Shown: piece by piece, positions 1 through 13,853 of the stretch
How the letters are laid out: every line of letters begins with the position of its first letter
Numbering within the stretch: the stretch's first letter is position 1
Origin: Elusimicrobium sp.
GTDB lineage: Bacteria; Elusimicrobiota; Elusimicrobia; Elusimicrobiales; Elusimicrobiaceae
DNA: 64,000 bases
Direction: 5' to 3'
NCBI GenBank assembly: GCA_015062115.1
Contig: SUVG01000002.1
Span: 1 to 64,000 of the forward strand
Program-made: the position numbers and the translations under genes
Notes under the pieces: model-generated
Seen by the model: only the letters and a program-made list of their open reading frames with translations
The model's database searches: none
What the model was told of the DNA's origin: nothing

Positions 1-35
1 CCCCTTTCTGCTCCGGATCGGATAAAATCGTTTTC

Positions 36-75
36 AAAAAGCCCCGGGGATTTTCGGCCCTGCCGGGGCTTTTTA
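36..75. terminator. Bidirectional intrinsic terminator at left edge
   Basis: Inverted repeat AAAAAGCCCCGG (36-47) and CCGGGGCTTTTT (63-74) with a 15-base loop and T-runs on both strands. It probably closes a gene lying to the left of the window. No coding sequence is recognisable in bases 1-35. Confidence 0.85.
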
Positions 76-269
76 TCATCCTATACAGAAAATTATTTTA
101 ACATCTTAAAATAACTTTCTTCCCCCAAGTTTCTGTTTCCCTTCTCTTGGCTTTTCGCCGGTTTACCCCCGAAACAGGAACCTTATATACTTACAATAAA
201 AAAATCGTTACCCGCAGTAAAGCCAAAAAAAGGGTTAGTTTTTTGCGTTCGGATAACAACCGGGCAATA
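76..269. other. Intergenic stretch without a recognisable gene
   Basis: AT-rich spacer between two terminators. A short open frame here shows no family signature, lacks a good ribosome binding site and runs into the opposite-strand kinase gene, so I treat it as non-coding. No repeat or promoter stands out. Confidence 0.5.
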
Positions 270-298
270 AAAACCCCCGACGGAATTATCGGGGGTTA
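270..298 (-). terminator. Terminator of the WaaP-like gene
   Basis: Hairpin AACCCCCGA (272-280) with TCGGGGGTT (289-297), loop of 8 bases. Read on the minus strand it is followed by a TTTTTATT run, directly behind the stop codon of the kinase gene at 305. Confidence 0.85.
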
Positions 299-304
299 TC
301 AATT

Positions 305-1099
305 TTATTTTCCAAGGGGTTTTCCTAACAGAAGTTTGGAGCCGGGAATTTTTTTCAAAACGCGTTTTGTTTTATCGTAAGCGCGCCGTATTTTGCGTAA
401 GCACAAAATAGGGATATATAGTTTTTGGCTTACACCGCGGCATTTGGCATATTCCAGTACAAATTCTTTTAGCAACGCATCATTGTCATACGGTTTCATC
501 AAGGCTTCAAAGGCAGACCAAGCGGAAATAGGACTGTTTTTGAACTTAAACCGGTTGATATCCACCAACCAAAATTTATATTCTCCGTTTTCTTTGCGGA
601 AAAGGATATTGCCGGGGGTGTAATCTTTATGCAAGCAACCTTTTTCATGCATATCTGCCGTGTATTTGGCGACGGCTTTCAGCAAATCTCTGTCTTCGCT
701 GTTTTGGCGAATCGTTTGCAAGCCTTCCACTTGTTCGCTGAAAAAGTAGGAAAAGCGAATCAGCCAACCGTCTTTTTCAATAATATACGCAAACGGCGCC
801 GGGGTTTGGATACCGCGTTTAAGCAGTTCCAAGGCATTTAAGTAAGTGGTTTTGGCTTTAGGGGTACGCAGACCGACGGAATAAAAAATACGATTGATGA
901 TAGGCGGGATACAGTATTTTTTTACATTGATTTTCGAGCCGTTTTCTATCGGGCTATCGAACACTTTAATCAAGTTGCGGGCTTTGTGAATAGTGGTGCC
1001 GTGTTCTGCAAAATAAAACGGCATATTTTCTACAAAGTCTTTAGGGAGTTGGGTGTTCGGTGCGAAAAAAAACTGGCGTTTAATGGCTTGTTCGGACAT
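305..1099 (-). CDS. WaaP/InaA-like lipopolysaccharide kinase family protein
   Basis: A 264-residue protein with the catalytic core of the Kdo/WaaP branch of protein-kinase-like enzymes. The catalytic loop HKDYTPGNILF lies at residues 157-167 (catalytic Asp159, metal-binding Asn164). The metal-binding Asp180 sits in DIN instead of the usual DFG, as is common in this family. WaaP and InaA relatives phosphorylate sugars of the lipopolysaccharide core at the inner membrane; the substrate here cannot be read from sequence. There is no signal peptide or membrane segment, consistent with a cytoplasmic or peripheral enzyme. The gene stands alone, divergent from the rplJ operon, and has its own terminator. 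The kinase-fold call is firm; the lipopolysaccharide role is inference from the family. Confidence 0.75.
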   Translation of the reverse strand: MSEQAIKRQFFFAPNTQLPKDFVENMPFYFAEHGTTIHKARNLIKVFDSPIENGSKINVKKYCIPPIINRIFYSVGLRTPKAKTTYLNALELLKRGIQTPAPFAYIIEKDGWLIRFSYFFSEQVEGLQTIRQNSEDRDLLKAVAKYTADMHEKGCLHKDYTPGNILFRKENGEYKFWLVDINRFKFKNSPISAWSAFEALMKPYDNDALLKEFVLEYAKCRGVSQKLYIPILCLRKIRRAYDKTKRVLKKIPGSKLLLGKPLGK

Positions 1100-1130
1100 G
1101 GCGATAGGGCCCCTTTTTATGAAAATCGTT

Positions 1131-1136
1131 ATTATA
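1131..1136 (-). promoter_or_regulatory. Candidate -10 box of the WaaP-like gene
   Basis: Minus-strand TATAAT about 30 bases before the ATG at 1099, in AT-rich sequence. No convincing -35 hexamer is found at the proper distance. Confidence 0.4.
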
Positions 1137-1200
1137 TATTTTACTAATTATCTTTCGTTTTGGGCATGGGTATTTATTTGCTTAAAATATAAATGTTTTC

Positions 1201-1229
1201 TTGTTTTGATTGAATAGATTTTATATAAT
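1201..1229 (+). promoter_or_regulatory. Sigma-70 type promoter of the rplJ operon
   Basis: TTGTTT (1201-1206), 17-base spacer, TATAAT (1224-1229). Transcription would start near 1236, at the foot of the first leader hairpin. It is the only good promoter match upstream of rplJ in this spacer. Confidence 0.75.
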
Positions 1230-1235
1230 AATTAT

Positions 1236-1441
1236 AAGAGCCGCGGATAAGACGTTTGCAAAAAGGATTGCAATTGGCGGCTTTTATTGATAAAATATAA
1301 AAGAAGTAATTAACCCGATTTTTAACGAGAACCATGATCCCTCCGACGAGAAATCAAGGAAAGGGGGTCTATGGCTGTCGTTTTCTCTGCTTAAAAAGCA
1401 AAGAAAAAGAGAGCGATTCTCGTTCTAAAACAGGCAAAAAA
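1236..1441 (+). promoter_or_regulatory. Structured rplJ (L10) leader RNA
   Basis: About 205 untranslated bases separate the promoter from the rplJ ATG. The leader starts with a stem AAGAGCCGC (1236-1244) / GCGGCTTTT (1277-1285) that encloses a TTGCA/TGCAA hairpin and is followed by a T-rich stretch. Further on, ACGAGAA occurs twice (1325-1331 and 1346-1352) and both copies complement TTCTCGT (1417-1423), so two alternative long-range helices are possible. Autogenous control of L10 operons by L10 or L10-(L12)n bound to such a leader is established in many bacteria (Rfam L10_leader). That this RNA belongs to that family is inference. Confidence 0.6.
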
Positions 1442-1969
1442 ATGAACCTGACAAAAGACCAAAAGAAACAAAAGTCGCAAGACTTAGCTTCTGAAATTAC
1501 CACTGCCGGCACCTTGTTCTTCACGGCCTATCAAGGCTTGAAGTTCGTGGATATGGCTGCTCTGCGTGCGGAATTGGTTCCTACCGGTGCGAAATTCCGT
1601 GTAGAACGCAACGCTATCGTAGAACACGCCATTCGCCAGGCCAACATTGAAGGGGCTGATTCCAAGCTCTTCCAAGGGCCGACGGCTATTGCGGTAGGCG
1701 GCGATATCGCTGCTGTTGCCAAAGCGTTGGTGGACTTTCAGAAAAAGTTTGCGGCTTTGAAGCTTCGCGCTTGCTATGCGGACGGTGTCTGGTACAACGA
1801 AGAACAGGTTAAACAATTGGCTACCATCGGTACCAAAGAAGAAAACCTTTCCAAATTGGCCGGTACCTTGCACAACTTGGTTGCGCAATCCGCTCAAGTG
1901 TTGCAAGCTCCGATACGGGATTTTGCCTACGTTATTAAAGCTGTTGAAGATAAACAAAACGGCAAATAA
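1442..1969 (+). CDS. rplJ: 50S ribosomal protein L10
   Basis: A 175-residue L10, the usual family length. It forms the base of the L12 stalk on the large subunit and anchors L12 dimers through its C-terminal helix. I place the start at the ATG of MNLTKDQKK: the frame stays open for 36 codons upstream, but that stretch has no L10 similarity and lies in the structured leader. The ribosome binding site before 1442 is weak (AGG), which suits a gene controlled at translation. It is followed by rplL after a 156-base structured spacer. rplK, rplA, nusG and secE, which often precede rplJ, are not here; a divergent kinase gene is. Confidence 0.95.
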   Translation: MNLTKDQKKQKSQDLASEITTAGTLFFTAYQGLKFVDMAALRAELVPTGAKFRVERNAIVEHAIRQANIEGADSKLFQGPTAIAVGGDIAAVAKALVDFQKKFAALKLRACYADGVWYNEEQVKQLATIGTKEENLSKLAGTLHNLVAQSAQVLQAPIRDFAYVIKAVEDKQNGK

Positions 1970-2125
1970 TAACGCGTCAGGTGTCAGTTGGCGTTATGCC
2001 AACTGATGCCCGGTAAAATCTAAACCCGCCAAGAGCGGTAGTAGCCCCGCAAGGGATAAAGGTACGGGCGTAAACTAGGTTTGCGCAGAAGGCCGCTACT
2101 CTATAGTAAAAAAGGAAATAATAAA
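1970..2125 (+). promoter_or_regulatory. Structured rplJ-rplL intercistronic spacer
   Basis: A 156-base gap inside an otherwise tight operon. It contains a perfect 9-bp hairpin, TCAGTTGGC (1984-1992) with GCCAACTGA (1998-2006) and a 5-base loop, not followed by a T-run. A second GC-rich part (about 2030-2100) has complementary blocks such as GCCCCG/CGGGC and AGCGG/CCGCT. It is probably an RNA processing or translational spacing element that lets L12 be made in excess over L10. Confidence 0.45.
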
Positions 2126-2509
2126 ATGGCTAAATTGACCAATGAAGAATTAGTAAATGCTATCGCTGAACTCACCGTTTTGGAACTCTCCGAACTCGTG
2201 AAAGCGATTGAAGAAAAATTCGGCGTAAAAGCCGCTGCCCCGGCCGTGGCCGTTGCCGCCGCTGCCGCCCCGGCTGCTGCTGCCGCTGAAGAAAAAGATG
2301 AATTCAACGTCGTGTTGACCGCTGTTGATGCCGCCAAAAAAATCGGCGTAATCAAAATCGTTCGCGAAATCACCGGCTTGGGCTTGAAAGAAGCCAAAGA
2401 CCTCGTTGAAGGTGCCCCGAAAGCCGTGAAAGAAAACGTTGCCAAAGCCGAAGCTGAAGAACTCAAAAAGAAAATTACTGAAGCCGGCGGTACCGTCGAA
2501 CTCAAATAG
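2126..2509 (+). CDS. rplL: 50S ribosomal protein L7/L12
   Basis: A 127-residue L12. An N-terminal dimerisation domain (residues 1-35) is followed by an Ala/Pro/Val-rich hinge (about 38-58) and the C-terminal globular domain, with the conserved helix around [12 protein letters not shown] that recruits translation GTPases such as EF-G, encoded 9 kb downstream. The start at 2126 is set by AAAGGA about ten bases upstream. An in-frame upstream extension lies in the structured spacer and is not L12-like. The operon continues into rpoB through a strong hairpin. Confidence 0.97.
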   Translation: MAKLTNEELVNAIAELTVLELSELVKAIEEKFGVKAAAPAVAVAAAAAPAAAAAEEKDEFNVVLTAVDAAKKIGVIKIVREITGLGLKEAKDLVEGAPKAVKENVAKAEAEELKKKITEAGGTVELK

Positions 2510-2530
2510 TTCAACCGATGAATTATTTAA

Positions 2531-2561
2531 TCCCAATCCCCCGGTTTTCCGGGGGTTGGGA
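2531..2561 (+). promoter_or_regulatory. rplL-rpoB hairpin (attenuator or processing site)
   Basis: TCCCAA plus CCCCCGG (2531-2544, with T2537 bulged) pairs with CCGGGGG plus TTGGGA (2549-2561): 13 pairs closing a TTTT loop. No T-run follows, so termination would be partial at most. Its position equals that of the attenuator and RNase III site between rplL and rpoB in Escherichia coli. Confidence 0.65.
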
Positions 2562-2661
2562 TTACGTGCCCTAAACAGGGTGCAACGACGGGCGGCGATT
2601 TTGGCGGCGAGTGCGTGCCGCGAAGAACTCCGACCGTTGACACTAGCAGGAAGAATAAGAA

Positions 2662-6516
<3,855 letters not shown>

Positions 6517-6533
6517 GCCGGGGATTTGAAACC

Positions 6534-9500
6534 ATGCAAACGAAAAAAGTTAAAAAATTAAACGAACTCAACTTCTTTGATTTTGATGCCATCAAATTGG
6601 GCATTGCCAGCCCGGAACAGATTTCGGCGTGGTCTTTCGGGGAAGTAAAAAAACCGGAAACCATCAACTATCGCACCCTTAAACCGGAGCGCGACGGTCT
6701 GTTCTGCGAACGCATTTTCGGGCCTACGAAAGATTACGAATGCTCCTGCGGAAAATACCGCTGGGTAAAATTCAAAGGCATTAAATGTGACCGCTGCGGT
6801 GTGGAAATTACGGAATCTAAAGTCCGCCGCGAACGCATGGGCCACATTGAATTGGCCGTGCCGGTGGCTCACGTGTGGTTCTTGAGAAAGAACCCCTCCC
6901 GCATCGGTATTATCTTGGATATGCGCACCAGCGATTTGGAACGCGTGGTCTACTATGCTTCTTATGTAGTAATTGAAGACTGTGTAGATAGCGTAACCGG
7001 CCGCGTAGACTTCAAAAAAGGCACGCTCCTTACCGACGTGCAAGTGCGCGAAGCCCGCAAAAAACACGGTGCCCGTTTGAAAGTGGACATCGGTGCCCCG
7101 GCTATTAAAACCTTGTTGGAAGGTATCGATTTTGACAAAGAAATCCCTGCCTTGCACGAACAATTGATTGCCACGCAAAGCGAAATGGAACGCACCAAAC
7201 TCATCCGCCGCATTAAAACGATGGAAGAGTTCAAAGAAAGCGGCAACCGCCCGGAATGGATGATTTTAAGTGTTCTTCCCGTTATCCCTCCGGACTTGCG
7301 CCCGCTCGTTCCGCTCGATGGTGGCCGCTTTGCCGCTAGCGATTTGAACGATTTGTACAGAAGAATTATCAACCGCAACAACCGCTTGAAACACATTGAA
7401 TCCTTGCGCGCCCCCGAAGTGATGATTTACAACGAAAAGCGCCTCTTGCAAGAAGCGGTGGACGCTTTGATTGAAAACGGCGCCCGCGGTAAAGTATTCA
7501 TCGGCCCCGGCGGCAGACCGCTTAAATCTTTGTCCGACAGCATTAAGGGTAAACACGGCCGCTTCCGCCAAAACTTGTTGGGTAAACGCGTGGACTATTC
7601 CGGTCGTTCCGTCATCGTCGTCGGCCCGAACTTGAAACTCCACCAATGCGGTTTGCCTAAACTTATGGCCTTGGAACTCTTCAAACCTTTCATCATCGGC
7701 GAACTTATGAAGAAAGAAGGCGTGACCTTGAAATCCGCCAAAAAGATGTTGGAAAGAGTTCGCCCGGAAATTTGGGATATCTTGGAAAAAGTAACCAAGA
7801 ATCACCCCGTTATGTTAAACCGTGCTCCCACCTTGCACCGCTTGGGTATTCAAGCCTTTGAACCGGTACTTATTGAAGGTAAAGCCATTCAGTTGCACCC
7901 GCTTACCTGTGCCGCCTTCAACGCTGACTTCGACGGTGACCAGATGGCCGTACACGTACCGCTTTCTTTGGAAGCGCAAATGGAAGCCCGCACTTTAATG
8001 CTTGCTTCCAACAACATTTTATCTCCTGCTTCCGGTAAACCGATTGCCGCTCCGTCCCACGATATGGTCTTGGGTGTAAGCTTCTTGACCAAAGTGAAAG
8101 ACGGCGATATCGGTGAAGGTTCTATCTTCGGTAGCAAGGAAGATGCCTTAGTGGCCTTGGAATACGGAAAACTTTCCTATCACGCCAAAATTAAAGTGCG
8201 CGGCATCAACGCTATCCCTGAACCGGGTGCGAACGGCAAAGCCGAAACCGATGCTTCCAAATGGAAAGATTATACCTCCGTGGGCCGCATTATTTTCAAC
8301 CAAGCCATGCCGAAAGGTTGGGAATATATCAATAAAACCATCGGTAAAAAAGAATTGGGCGCCTTGGTGGACGAATGTTACAAGAGCAAAAAGTATGGCC
8401 GCTATGAAGCCGTACAACTCTTGGATAAAATCATGAAAATGGGTTATCACTATGCCACCTTGTCCGGCTTGTCTATCTCCATTGCGGATATGACAATCCC
8501 GTCCGTCAAACAAAAATATATTGACGACGCCAAAAAGAAAGTGAAAGAAATTCAAGCCCAAGCCGAAGCCGGTATCATTACCGAAGGTGAACGCTATAAC
8601 AAAGTTATCGATATTTGGACTCGCGTTACGGACGATGTAGCCAACGAACTCTTCAAAGAAATGAAAAAATTTGAAGAATCTAAATACGATCCGTCCAACA
8701 AAGAACACAGCGGTCAACGCTTTAACTCCGTCTATTTAATGGCGGACTCCGGCGCCCGCGGTTCCCGCCAACAGGTACGCCAGTTGGCCGGTATGCGCGG
8801 TCTTATGGCTAAACCGCAAAAGAAACTTACCGGTGGTCAAGGGGAAATTATCGAATCTCCTATTACCGCTAACTTCCGTGAAGGTTTGTCCGTACTCGAA
8901 TACTTTATTTCCACTCACGGTGGTCGTAAAGGTTTGTCCGATACGGCTTTGAAAACCGCCGACGCCGGTTACTTAACCCGCCGTTTGGTGGACGTTGCCC
9001 ACAATGTGGTAGTAACGGAAGAAGACTGCGGTACCCACAACGGTATTGTGGTTAAATCTTTGATGAGCGGTGAAGAAATGGTGGAACCCATTGAAGAACG
9101 TATTTTGGGCCGCACCAGCTTGGAAGATGTCGTGGTGAAAGTGAAAAAAGCCGACGGCACCGAAGAAGAAAAAACCATCATCAAAGAAGGCGATTTAATT
9201 ACCTTGGAACAAAGCAAGCAAGTCAAAAAATATGGTGTGGAATCTGTACGCATCCGCTCCGTATTAACCTGCGAAGCCCCCTTCGGTGTGTGCTCTCGCT
9301 GCTATGGCTTGTCCTTGGCTACTTCTTCCAAGAGCAACCCCGGCGATTCCGTGGGTATCATCGCTGCCCAATCCATCGGTGAACCCGGTACGCAGTTAAC
9401 CCTTCGTACCTTCCACATCGGTGGTACGGCCTCCCGCGTGCTCTCTCGCAGCCAAGCGGTGGCCGAAATCGACGGTAAGGTAACCTTCAAAGATATCAAG

Positions 9501-10709
9501 ATTATTACCAACCGCTACGACAATAAAATTTGTATTTCCAGAAACGGCTCTATCTTTGTTGAGGCCGGAAATGGTACAATAAAAGAATACAAGATTCAGT
9601 ACGGCGCTTCCGTGTACACCGCGGATAAAGCGACCGTCAAAAAAGGCTCGCTCCTCGCGGAGTGGGACCCGCACTCTATCCCCGTGCTCGCGGAAGTTTC
9701 CGGCACGGTCCGTTTGACGGATGTGGTGGAAGGTATCACCTTGCAGGAAGAGCGCAACAAAGTAACGGGCGTAATCGAACGCAAAATTACCGCTAGCCGC
9801 ATGGGTAAGAAAAACCCGCGCATTAGCATCGACGGCAAAGACAAGAAAATCAATTTCCCCTTGCCTATCGATACGATTTTGATGGTAGAAAACGGTGAAG
9901 AAGTGGAACCGGGTGATGTGCTCGCTAAAATCGGGCGCGAAGCCGGCGGTACCAAAGACATCACCGGCGGTCTGCCCAGAATCGCGGAATTGTTCGAAGC
10001 TCGCAGACCCAAGAGCCCCGCTATTATTTCGGAGTTCGAAGGTATTGTAAGCTTGGAAACCTCGCCCAAAGGTTTGATTGAGGTGGTTGTACGCAACGAA
10101 GAAACCAACCAGGTTAAACAGTACAGCATTCCGCAAGGAAAACACCTTGTAGTATATGAAGGCGACCATGTAGGTGTGGGTGAAGCCCTTACCGACGGCG
10201 CCATCGACCCCCACGACGTGCTGCGCGTGAAGGGCGAAAAAGAAGCGCAAGAGTTCCTGTTAAACGCTATCCAAGAAGTGTACCGCTTGCAGGGCGTAAC
10301 AATCAACGACAGACATATCGAGGTTATTGTCCGTCAGATGTTAGGGAACGTGAAAATTCTGGATGCAGGAGATACGCATTTCCTCAAAGGCGAAGTGTTA
10401 AGCCGCGCCAGCTGGCTTAGAGAAAACGCCAAGATGAAAGCTGCCGGCAAACGCTTGGCAGATGCTGAAACGATCCTTTTGGGTATCAGCAAAGCGTCTC
10501 TCGCTTCCGAATCCTTTATTTCCGCGGCTTCGTTCCAAGAAACCACCAAGGTTTTGACGGATGCCGCTATCACGGGCCAGGTAGATGAACTTGCTGGTCT
10601 GAAAGAAAACGTAATCGTAGGCCATTTGATCCCCGCGGGAACTGGTATTTCCGCCAGACAAATTGCTGAAGAATTTGAACAAAAACGCAAAGAAACAGGA
10701 GAGAAGTAA
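6534..10709 (+). CDS. rpoC: DNA-directed RNA polymerase subunit beta'
   Basis: Full-length 1391-residue beta' subunit in one piece. The N-terminal zinc ribbon has Cys70, Cys72, Cys85 and Cys88. The catalytic loop NADFDGDQM places the three magnesium-binding aspartates at 465, 467 and 469. The second zinc site is [13 protein letters not shown] (about 909-921), followed by the trigger-loop region and the [15 protein letters not shown] block (about 945-959). The ribosome binding site before 6534 is modest (GGGGA), as expected for a gene translated closely behind rpoB. The stop codon is two bases before the rpsL start, so beta' and S12 are tightly linked. Confidence 0.98.
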   Translation: MQTKKVKKLNELNFFDFDAIKLGIASPEQISAWSFGEVKKPETINYRTLKPERDGLFCERIFGPTKDYECSCGKYRWVKFKGIKCDRCGVEITESKVRRERMGHIELAVPVAHVWFLRKNPSRIGIILDMRTSDLERVVYYASYVVIEDCVDSVTGRVDFKKGTLLTDVQVREARKKHGARLKVDIGAPAIKTLLEGIDFDKEIPALHEQLIATQSEMERTKLIRRIKTMEEFKESGNRPEWMILSVLPVIPPDLRPLVPLDGGRFAASDLNDLYRRIINRNNRLKHIESLRAPEVMIYNEKRLLQEAVDALIENGARGKVFIGPGGRPLKSLSDSIKGKHGRFRQNLLGKRVDYSGRSVIVVGPNLKLHQCGLPKLMALELFKPFIIGELMKKEGVTLKSAKKMLERVRPEIWDILEKVTKNHPVMLNRAPTLHRLGIQAFEPVLIEGKAIQLHPLTCAAFNADFDGDQMAVHVPLSLEAQMEARTLMLASNNILSPASGKPIAAPSHDMVLGVSFLTKVKDGDIGEGSIFGSKEDALVALEYGKLSYHAKIKVRGINAIPEPGANGKAETDASKWKDYTSVGRIIFNQAMPKGWEYINKTIGKKELGALVDECYKSKKYGRYEAVQLLDKIMKMGYHYATLSGLSISIADMTIPSVKQKYIDDAKKKVKEIQAQAEAGIITEGERYNKVIDIWTRVTDDVANELFKEMKKFEESKYDPSNKEHSGQRFNSVYLMADSGARGSRQQVRQLAGMRGLMAKPQKKLTGGQGEIIESPITANFREGLSVLEYFISTHGGRKGLSDTALKTADAGYLTRRLVDVAHNVVVTEEDCGTHNGIVVKSLMSGEEMVEPIEERILGRTSLEDVVVKVKKADGTEEEKTIIKEGDLITLEQSKQVKKYGVESVRIRSVLTCEAPFGVCSRCYGLSLATSSKSNPGDSVGIIAAQSIGEPGTQLTLRTFHIGGTASRVLSRSQAVAEIDGKVTFKDIKIITNRYDNKICISRNGSIFVEAGNGTIKEYKIQYGASVYTADKATVKKGSLLAEWDPHSIPVLAEVSGTVRLTDVVEGITLQEERNKVTGVIERKITASRMGKKNPRISIDGKDKKINFPLPIDTILMVENGEEVEPGDVLAKIGREAGGTKDITGGLPRIAELFEARRPKSPAIISEFEGIVSLETSPKGLIEVVVRNEETNQVKQYSIPQGKHLVVYEGDHVGVGEALTDGAIDPHDVLRVKGEKEAQEFLLNAIQEVYRLQGVTINDRHIEVIVRQMLGNVKILDAGDTHFLKGEVLSRASWLRENAKMKAAGKRLADAETILLGISKASLASESFISAASFQETTKVLTDAAITGQVDELAGLKENVIVGHLIPAGTGISARQIAEEFEQKRKETGEK

Positions 10710-10711
10710 TA

Positions 10712-11092
10712 ATGCCGACAGTAAACCAATTAGTAAAATACGGCCGGGCTAAAGAGTCCACTCGGACCAAATCCCCGGCGTTGCAGGCCTGCCCGCAAAG
10801 ACGCGGCGTCTGCACCCGTGTTTATACCACGACCCCTAAAAAACCGAACTCTGCTTTAAGAAAAGTAGCGCGTGTAAAACTCACCTCCAAAGTGGAAGTA
10901 ACCGCTTATATTCCGGGTGAAGGACATAACTTGCAAGAACACTCCATCGTGCTCGTGCGCGGTGGCCGTGTGAAAGACTTGCCGGGTGTGCGCTATCACA
11001 TCATCCGCGGTGCGCTGGACGCTTCCGGCGTAGAAAACAGAAAACAAGGCCGCTCTCTTTATGGTGTAAAGAGACCGAAAGCCGGAAAATAA
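10712..11092 (+). CDS. rpsL: 30S ribosomal protein S12
   Basis: A 126-residue S12, a decoding-centre protein of the small subunit. The conserved [12 protein letters not shown] and [16 protein letters not shown] loops, where streptomycin-resistance changes fall in other bacteria, are both intact and of the usual susceptible-type form. The ribosome binding site AGGAGAG lies within the end of rpoC. It begins the str cluster (rpsL-rpsG-fusA), here read through from the RNA polymerase genes. Confidence 0.97.
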   Translation: MPTVNQLVKYGRAKESTRTKSPALQACPQRRGVCTRVYTTTPKKPNSALRKVARVKLTSKVEVTAYIPGEGHNLQEHSIVLVRGGRVKDLPGVRYHIIRGALDASGVENRKQGRSLYGVKRPKAGK

Positions 11093-11115
11093 TTTTTTAG
11101 GAGTTGAATAGTAAT

Positions 11116-11595
11116 ATGCCGAGAAAAGGTTTAAGACCCAGAGACAGAAGACCGCAGCCCGCGCCGGACTACAAATATAATTCCGTGCTCGTTGCCCGGT
11201 TCATTAACAAATTGAATTTTGAAGGCAAAACCGCCACCGCCACCCGCATTTTGGATGACGCCATGGCCATCATTGCCGAAAAAACCAACGAAAACGCTTT
11301 GGAAGTTTTCAACAAATGCATTGAAAACGTTCGCCCGCTCGTTGAAGTAAAAGCCCGCCGCGTAGGTGGTGCTAACTACCAAGTACCCACTGAAGTAAAA
11401 CCCTTGCGCAGCACCTCTTTGGCCATGAGATGGTTGATTGGTGCCGCTCAAAGCCGCAAAGGCCGCCCGATGGCTGAAAAATTGGCCGAAGAAATTATTT
11501 TGGGCTCCAAAAAAGAAGGTACTGCCTTTAAGAAACGCGAAGATGTGCACAAAATGGCCGAAGCCAACCGTGCCTTCGCCCACTTCAAATGGTAA
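11116..11595 (+). CDS. rpsG: 30S ribosomal protein S7
   Basis: A 159-residue S7, primary binder of the 3' major domain of 16S rRNA. The start is the ATG of MPRKGLRPR. AGGAG at 11099-11103 sits 12 bases upstream, and an in-frame TTG four codons earlier directly abuts that site, so it cannot be used. The conserved stretches ARRVGGANYQVP and RPMAEKLAEEI are present. In Escherichia coli S7 represses the str operon; no obvious S7 operator is visible in the short gap from rpsL. Confidence 0.96.
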   Translation: MPRKGLRPRDRRPQPAPDYKYNSVLVARFINKLNFEGKTATATRILDDAMAIIAEKTNENALEVFNKCIENVRPLVEVKARRVGGANYQVPTEVKPLRSTSLAMRWLIGAAQSRKGRPMAEKLAEEIILGSKKEGTAFKKREDVHKMAEANRAFAHFKW

Positions 11596-11609
11596 TTGGG
11601 AAATAAGAT

Positions 11610-13712
11610 ATGGCTGAATTTAAAACCTATCCGTTAGACAAAATCAGAAACATTGGTATTATCGCTCACATTGACGCGGGTAAAACCACCACTTCCGAAC
11701 GCATCTTGTACTACACCGGTAAAGTGCATAAAATCGGCGAAACGCACGATGGTGCTTCCGTTACCGACTGGATGGAACAAGAAAGAGAAAGAGGTATCAC
11801 CATTACCTCCGCCGCTATTTACTGCGTATGGAAAGATTGCCAACTCAACATTATTGACACTCCCGGCCACGTGGACTTCACCGCCGAAGTGGAACGTTCT
11901 TTGCGTGTGTTGGACGGCGCCGTCTGCTGTTTCGATGGTGTGCAGGGTGTAGAACCCCAATCTGAAACCGTGTGGCGCCAGGCGGACAAATACCATGTTC
12001 CCCGTATCGCTTACATCAACAAAATGGACCGCATCGGCGCGGACTTTATCCGCTCCGCCAACTCCATTAAGGAAAAATTGGGCGGTAACGCCTGCCCGAT
12101 CCAACTTCCTATCGGTGCCGAAGACAAATTCATCGGTATCGTGGACTTGGTAAAAATGAAAGGTATTATTTGGGACGGCGACCACAACGGTGCTACTTTT
12201 AACGAAGTAGAAATTCCGGCTGACCTCGCGGACGCTGCCCAAAAAGCCCATACGGAAATGATTGAAAAACTCGCCGATTTCGACGAAGTCATCATGGAAC
12301 GCTACTTAAACGGCGAAACGGAATTTACGGTTGAAGAAATCAAAGCCGCTATCCGCAAAGGTACGCTTACCGGTAAATTCTTCCCTGTAATTTGTGGTTC
12401 TTCCTACAAAAACAAAGGCGTGCAACCGCTTTTGGACTGCGTAAACGATTATCTACCCTCTCCTGTAGATGTACCCGCAGTCAAAGGGACTAACCCCAAC
12501 ACGGGCGAAGAAGTATTCCGCAAACCTGAAAACAAGGAACCTTTCTGCGGTCTTATCTTCAAAGTACAAACCGACCCCTTTGTGGGTAAACTCAGTTTCT
12601 TCCGCATCTATTCCGGTACTATCAAAGCCGGTGATGCTGTATTCTTCCCGGGCAAAAACGCCACGGAAAGATTCGGCCGTATGATGCGCATGATGGCCGA
12701 CAAACGCGAAGAAGTAAAAGAACTCGGTGCCGGTGAAATTGCCGCTACCGTGGCTATCAAAAACTCTCGCGTAGGCCAAACCATCTGCTCTCCCGAACAT
12801 CCGATCGTGCTTGAAAGCATTTCCTTCCCGGAACCGGTAATTTCTATCGCCGTGGAACCGAAATCTAAAGCCGACGAAGAAAAAATGTCCAACGCGTTGG
12901 CCCGCCTCGCCGAAGAAGACCAAACCTTCCGCGTCCGCACCGACGAAGAAACCGCCCAAACCGTTATCAGCGGTATGGGTGAACTCCACTTGGACATCAT
13001 CGTGGATCGCATGAAACGCGAATTTAACGTGCAAGCCAACGTAGGCGCTCCGCAAGTAGCCTATCGCGAAACCATCACCAAAACGGTGGAACAAGAAACC
13101 AAATTCGTCCGCCAGTCCGGTGGTCGTGGTCAATACGGGCACGTATTCTTGCGCCTCGAACCGCAGGAAAAAGGCAAAGGGTTTGAATTCGTTAACGAAA
13201 TTACCCAAGGCCGCATTCCGAAAGAATACATCCCTGCCATCGAAAAAGGTTGCCGCGAAGCGTTGGACTCCGGTGCTATGGCCGGTTACCCCTTGGTGGA
13301 TATTAAAGTGGCCGTATTTGACGGTTCTTTCCACGAAGTGGACTCCTCCGAAATGGCCTTCAAAATCGCTGCTTCTATGGCCTTGAAAGACGGTGCCAAA
13401 AAAGCCAACCCGGTTATTTTGGAACCGATCATGAAAGTAGAAGTTGTGGCTCCGGAAGCCAACTTGGGCGACATCATCGGTGACCTCAGCTCCCGCCGCG
13501 GTCAAATCGGTGAAATGGGTGTGCGCGGTAACGTGCGCTACGTAAAAGCCGAAGTTCCGCTCGCTGAAATGTTTGGTTATGCTACGAACGTACGCTCCTT
13601 GTCTCAAGGTCGTGCTTCGTTCACCATGGAACCCAGCCACTATGCTGAAGTTCCGGCCAACGTTGCCAAAGCGATTGTGGAAAAACGCACTGCTGAAAAA
13701 GTGGCCGCGTAA
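11610..13712 (+). CDS. fusA: Elongation factor G
   Basis: A 700-residue translocation GTPase of normal size. The G domain shows AHIDAGKTT (19-27), [17 protein letters not shown] and NKMD. Domains II to V follow, with the domain IV segment [13 protein letters not shown] intact. It drives movement of tRNA and mRNA after peptide bond formation and also helps recycle ribosomes. It sits 14 bases behind rpsG and is the last gene of this transcription unit; a strong terminator follows. tuf, often next in the str operon, is absent from the window. Confidence 0.98.
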   Translation: MAEFKTYPLDKIRNIGIIAHIDAGKTTTSERILYYTGKVHKIGETHDGASVTDWMEQERERGITITSAAIYCVWKDCQLNIIDTPGHVDFTAEVERSLRVLDGAVCCFDGVQGVEPQSETVWRQADKYHVPRIAYINKMDRIGADFIRSANSIKEKLGGNACPIQLPIGAEDKFIGIVDLVKMKGIIWDGDHNGATFNEVEIPADLADAAQKAHTEMIEKLADFDEVIMERYLNGETEFTVEEIKAAIRKGTLTGKFFPVICGSSYKNKGVQPLLDCVNDYLPSPVDVPAVKGTNPNTGEEVFRKPENKEPFCGLIFKVQTDPFVGKLSFFRIYSGTIKAGDAVFFPGKNATERFGRMMRMMADKREEVKELGAGEIAATVAIKNSRVGQTICSPEHPIVLESISFPEPVISIAVEPKSKADEEKMSNALARLAEEDQTFRVRTDEETAQTVISGMGELHLDIIVDRMKREFNVQANVGAPQVAYRETITKTVEQETKFVRQSGGRGQYGHVFLRLEPQEKGKGFEFVNEITQGRIPKEYIPAIEKGCREALDSGAMAGYPLVDIKVAVFDGSFHEVDSSEMAFKIAASMALKDGAKKANPVILEPIMKVEVVAPEANLGDIIGDLSSRRGQIGEMGVRGNVRYVKAEVPLAEMFGYATNVRSLSQGRASFTMEPSHYAEVPANVAKAIVEKRTAEKVAA

Positions 13713-13734
13713 TTCACGCAAGCATTTAACAATA

Positions 13735-13772
13735 AACTCCCCGATATGCCATTGGCTATCGGGGAGTTTTTT
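13735..13772 (+). terminator. Terminator of the rplJ-fusA operon
   Basis: Perfect 12-bp stem AACTCCCCGATA (13735-13746) / TATCGGGGAGTT (13757-13768) followed by six T. It ends the first translation and transcription block. Confidence 0.93.
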
Positions 13773-13816
13773 GTTGGCAGAAGAACTAAAAATAAGAGAG
13801 GAGAAACTTTTGTATT

Positions 13817-13825
13817 TGGTATAAT
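13817..13825 (+). promoter_or_regulatory. Extended -10 promoter of the lipoprotein pair
   Basis: TGGTATAAT, an extended -10 element, with no -35 match at 16-18 bases. The start codon follows about 28 bases downstream, with AAAGGAG before it. Confidence 0.7.
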
Positions 13826-13853
13826 ATCTCATACCTAAATAAAGGAGAAAAGA

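Noticed and set aside
147-380. Open frame on the plus strand near the left edge
   Set aside because: No family signature and no ribosome binding site; it overlaps the well-supported minus-strand kinase gene and its terminator.
1334-1441. In-frame 36-codon extension of rplJ
   Set aside because: No L10 homologue has it, and it coincides with the structured leader.
12453-13832. Long minus-strand frame opposite fusA
   Set aside because: It is produced by codon bias of fusA; its product is Phe/His/Gly-rich without any domain.
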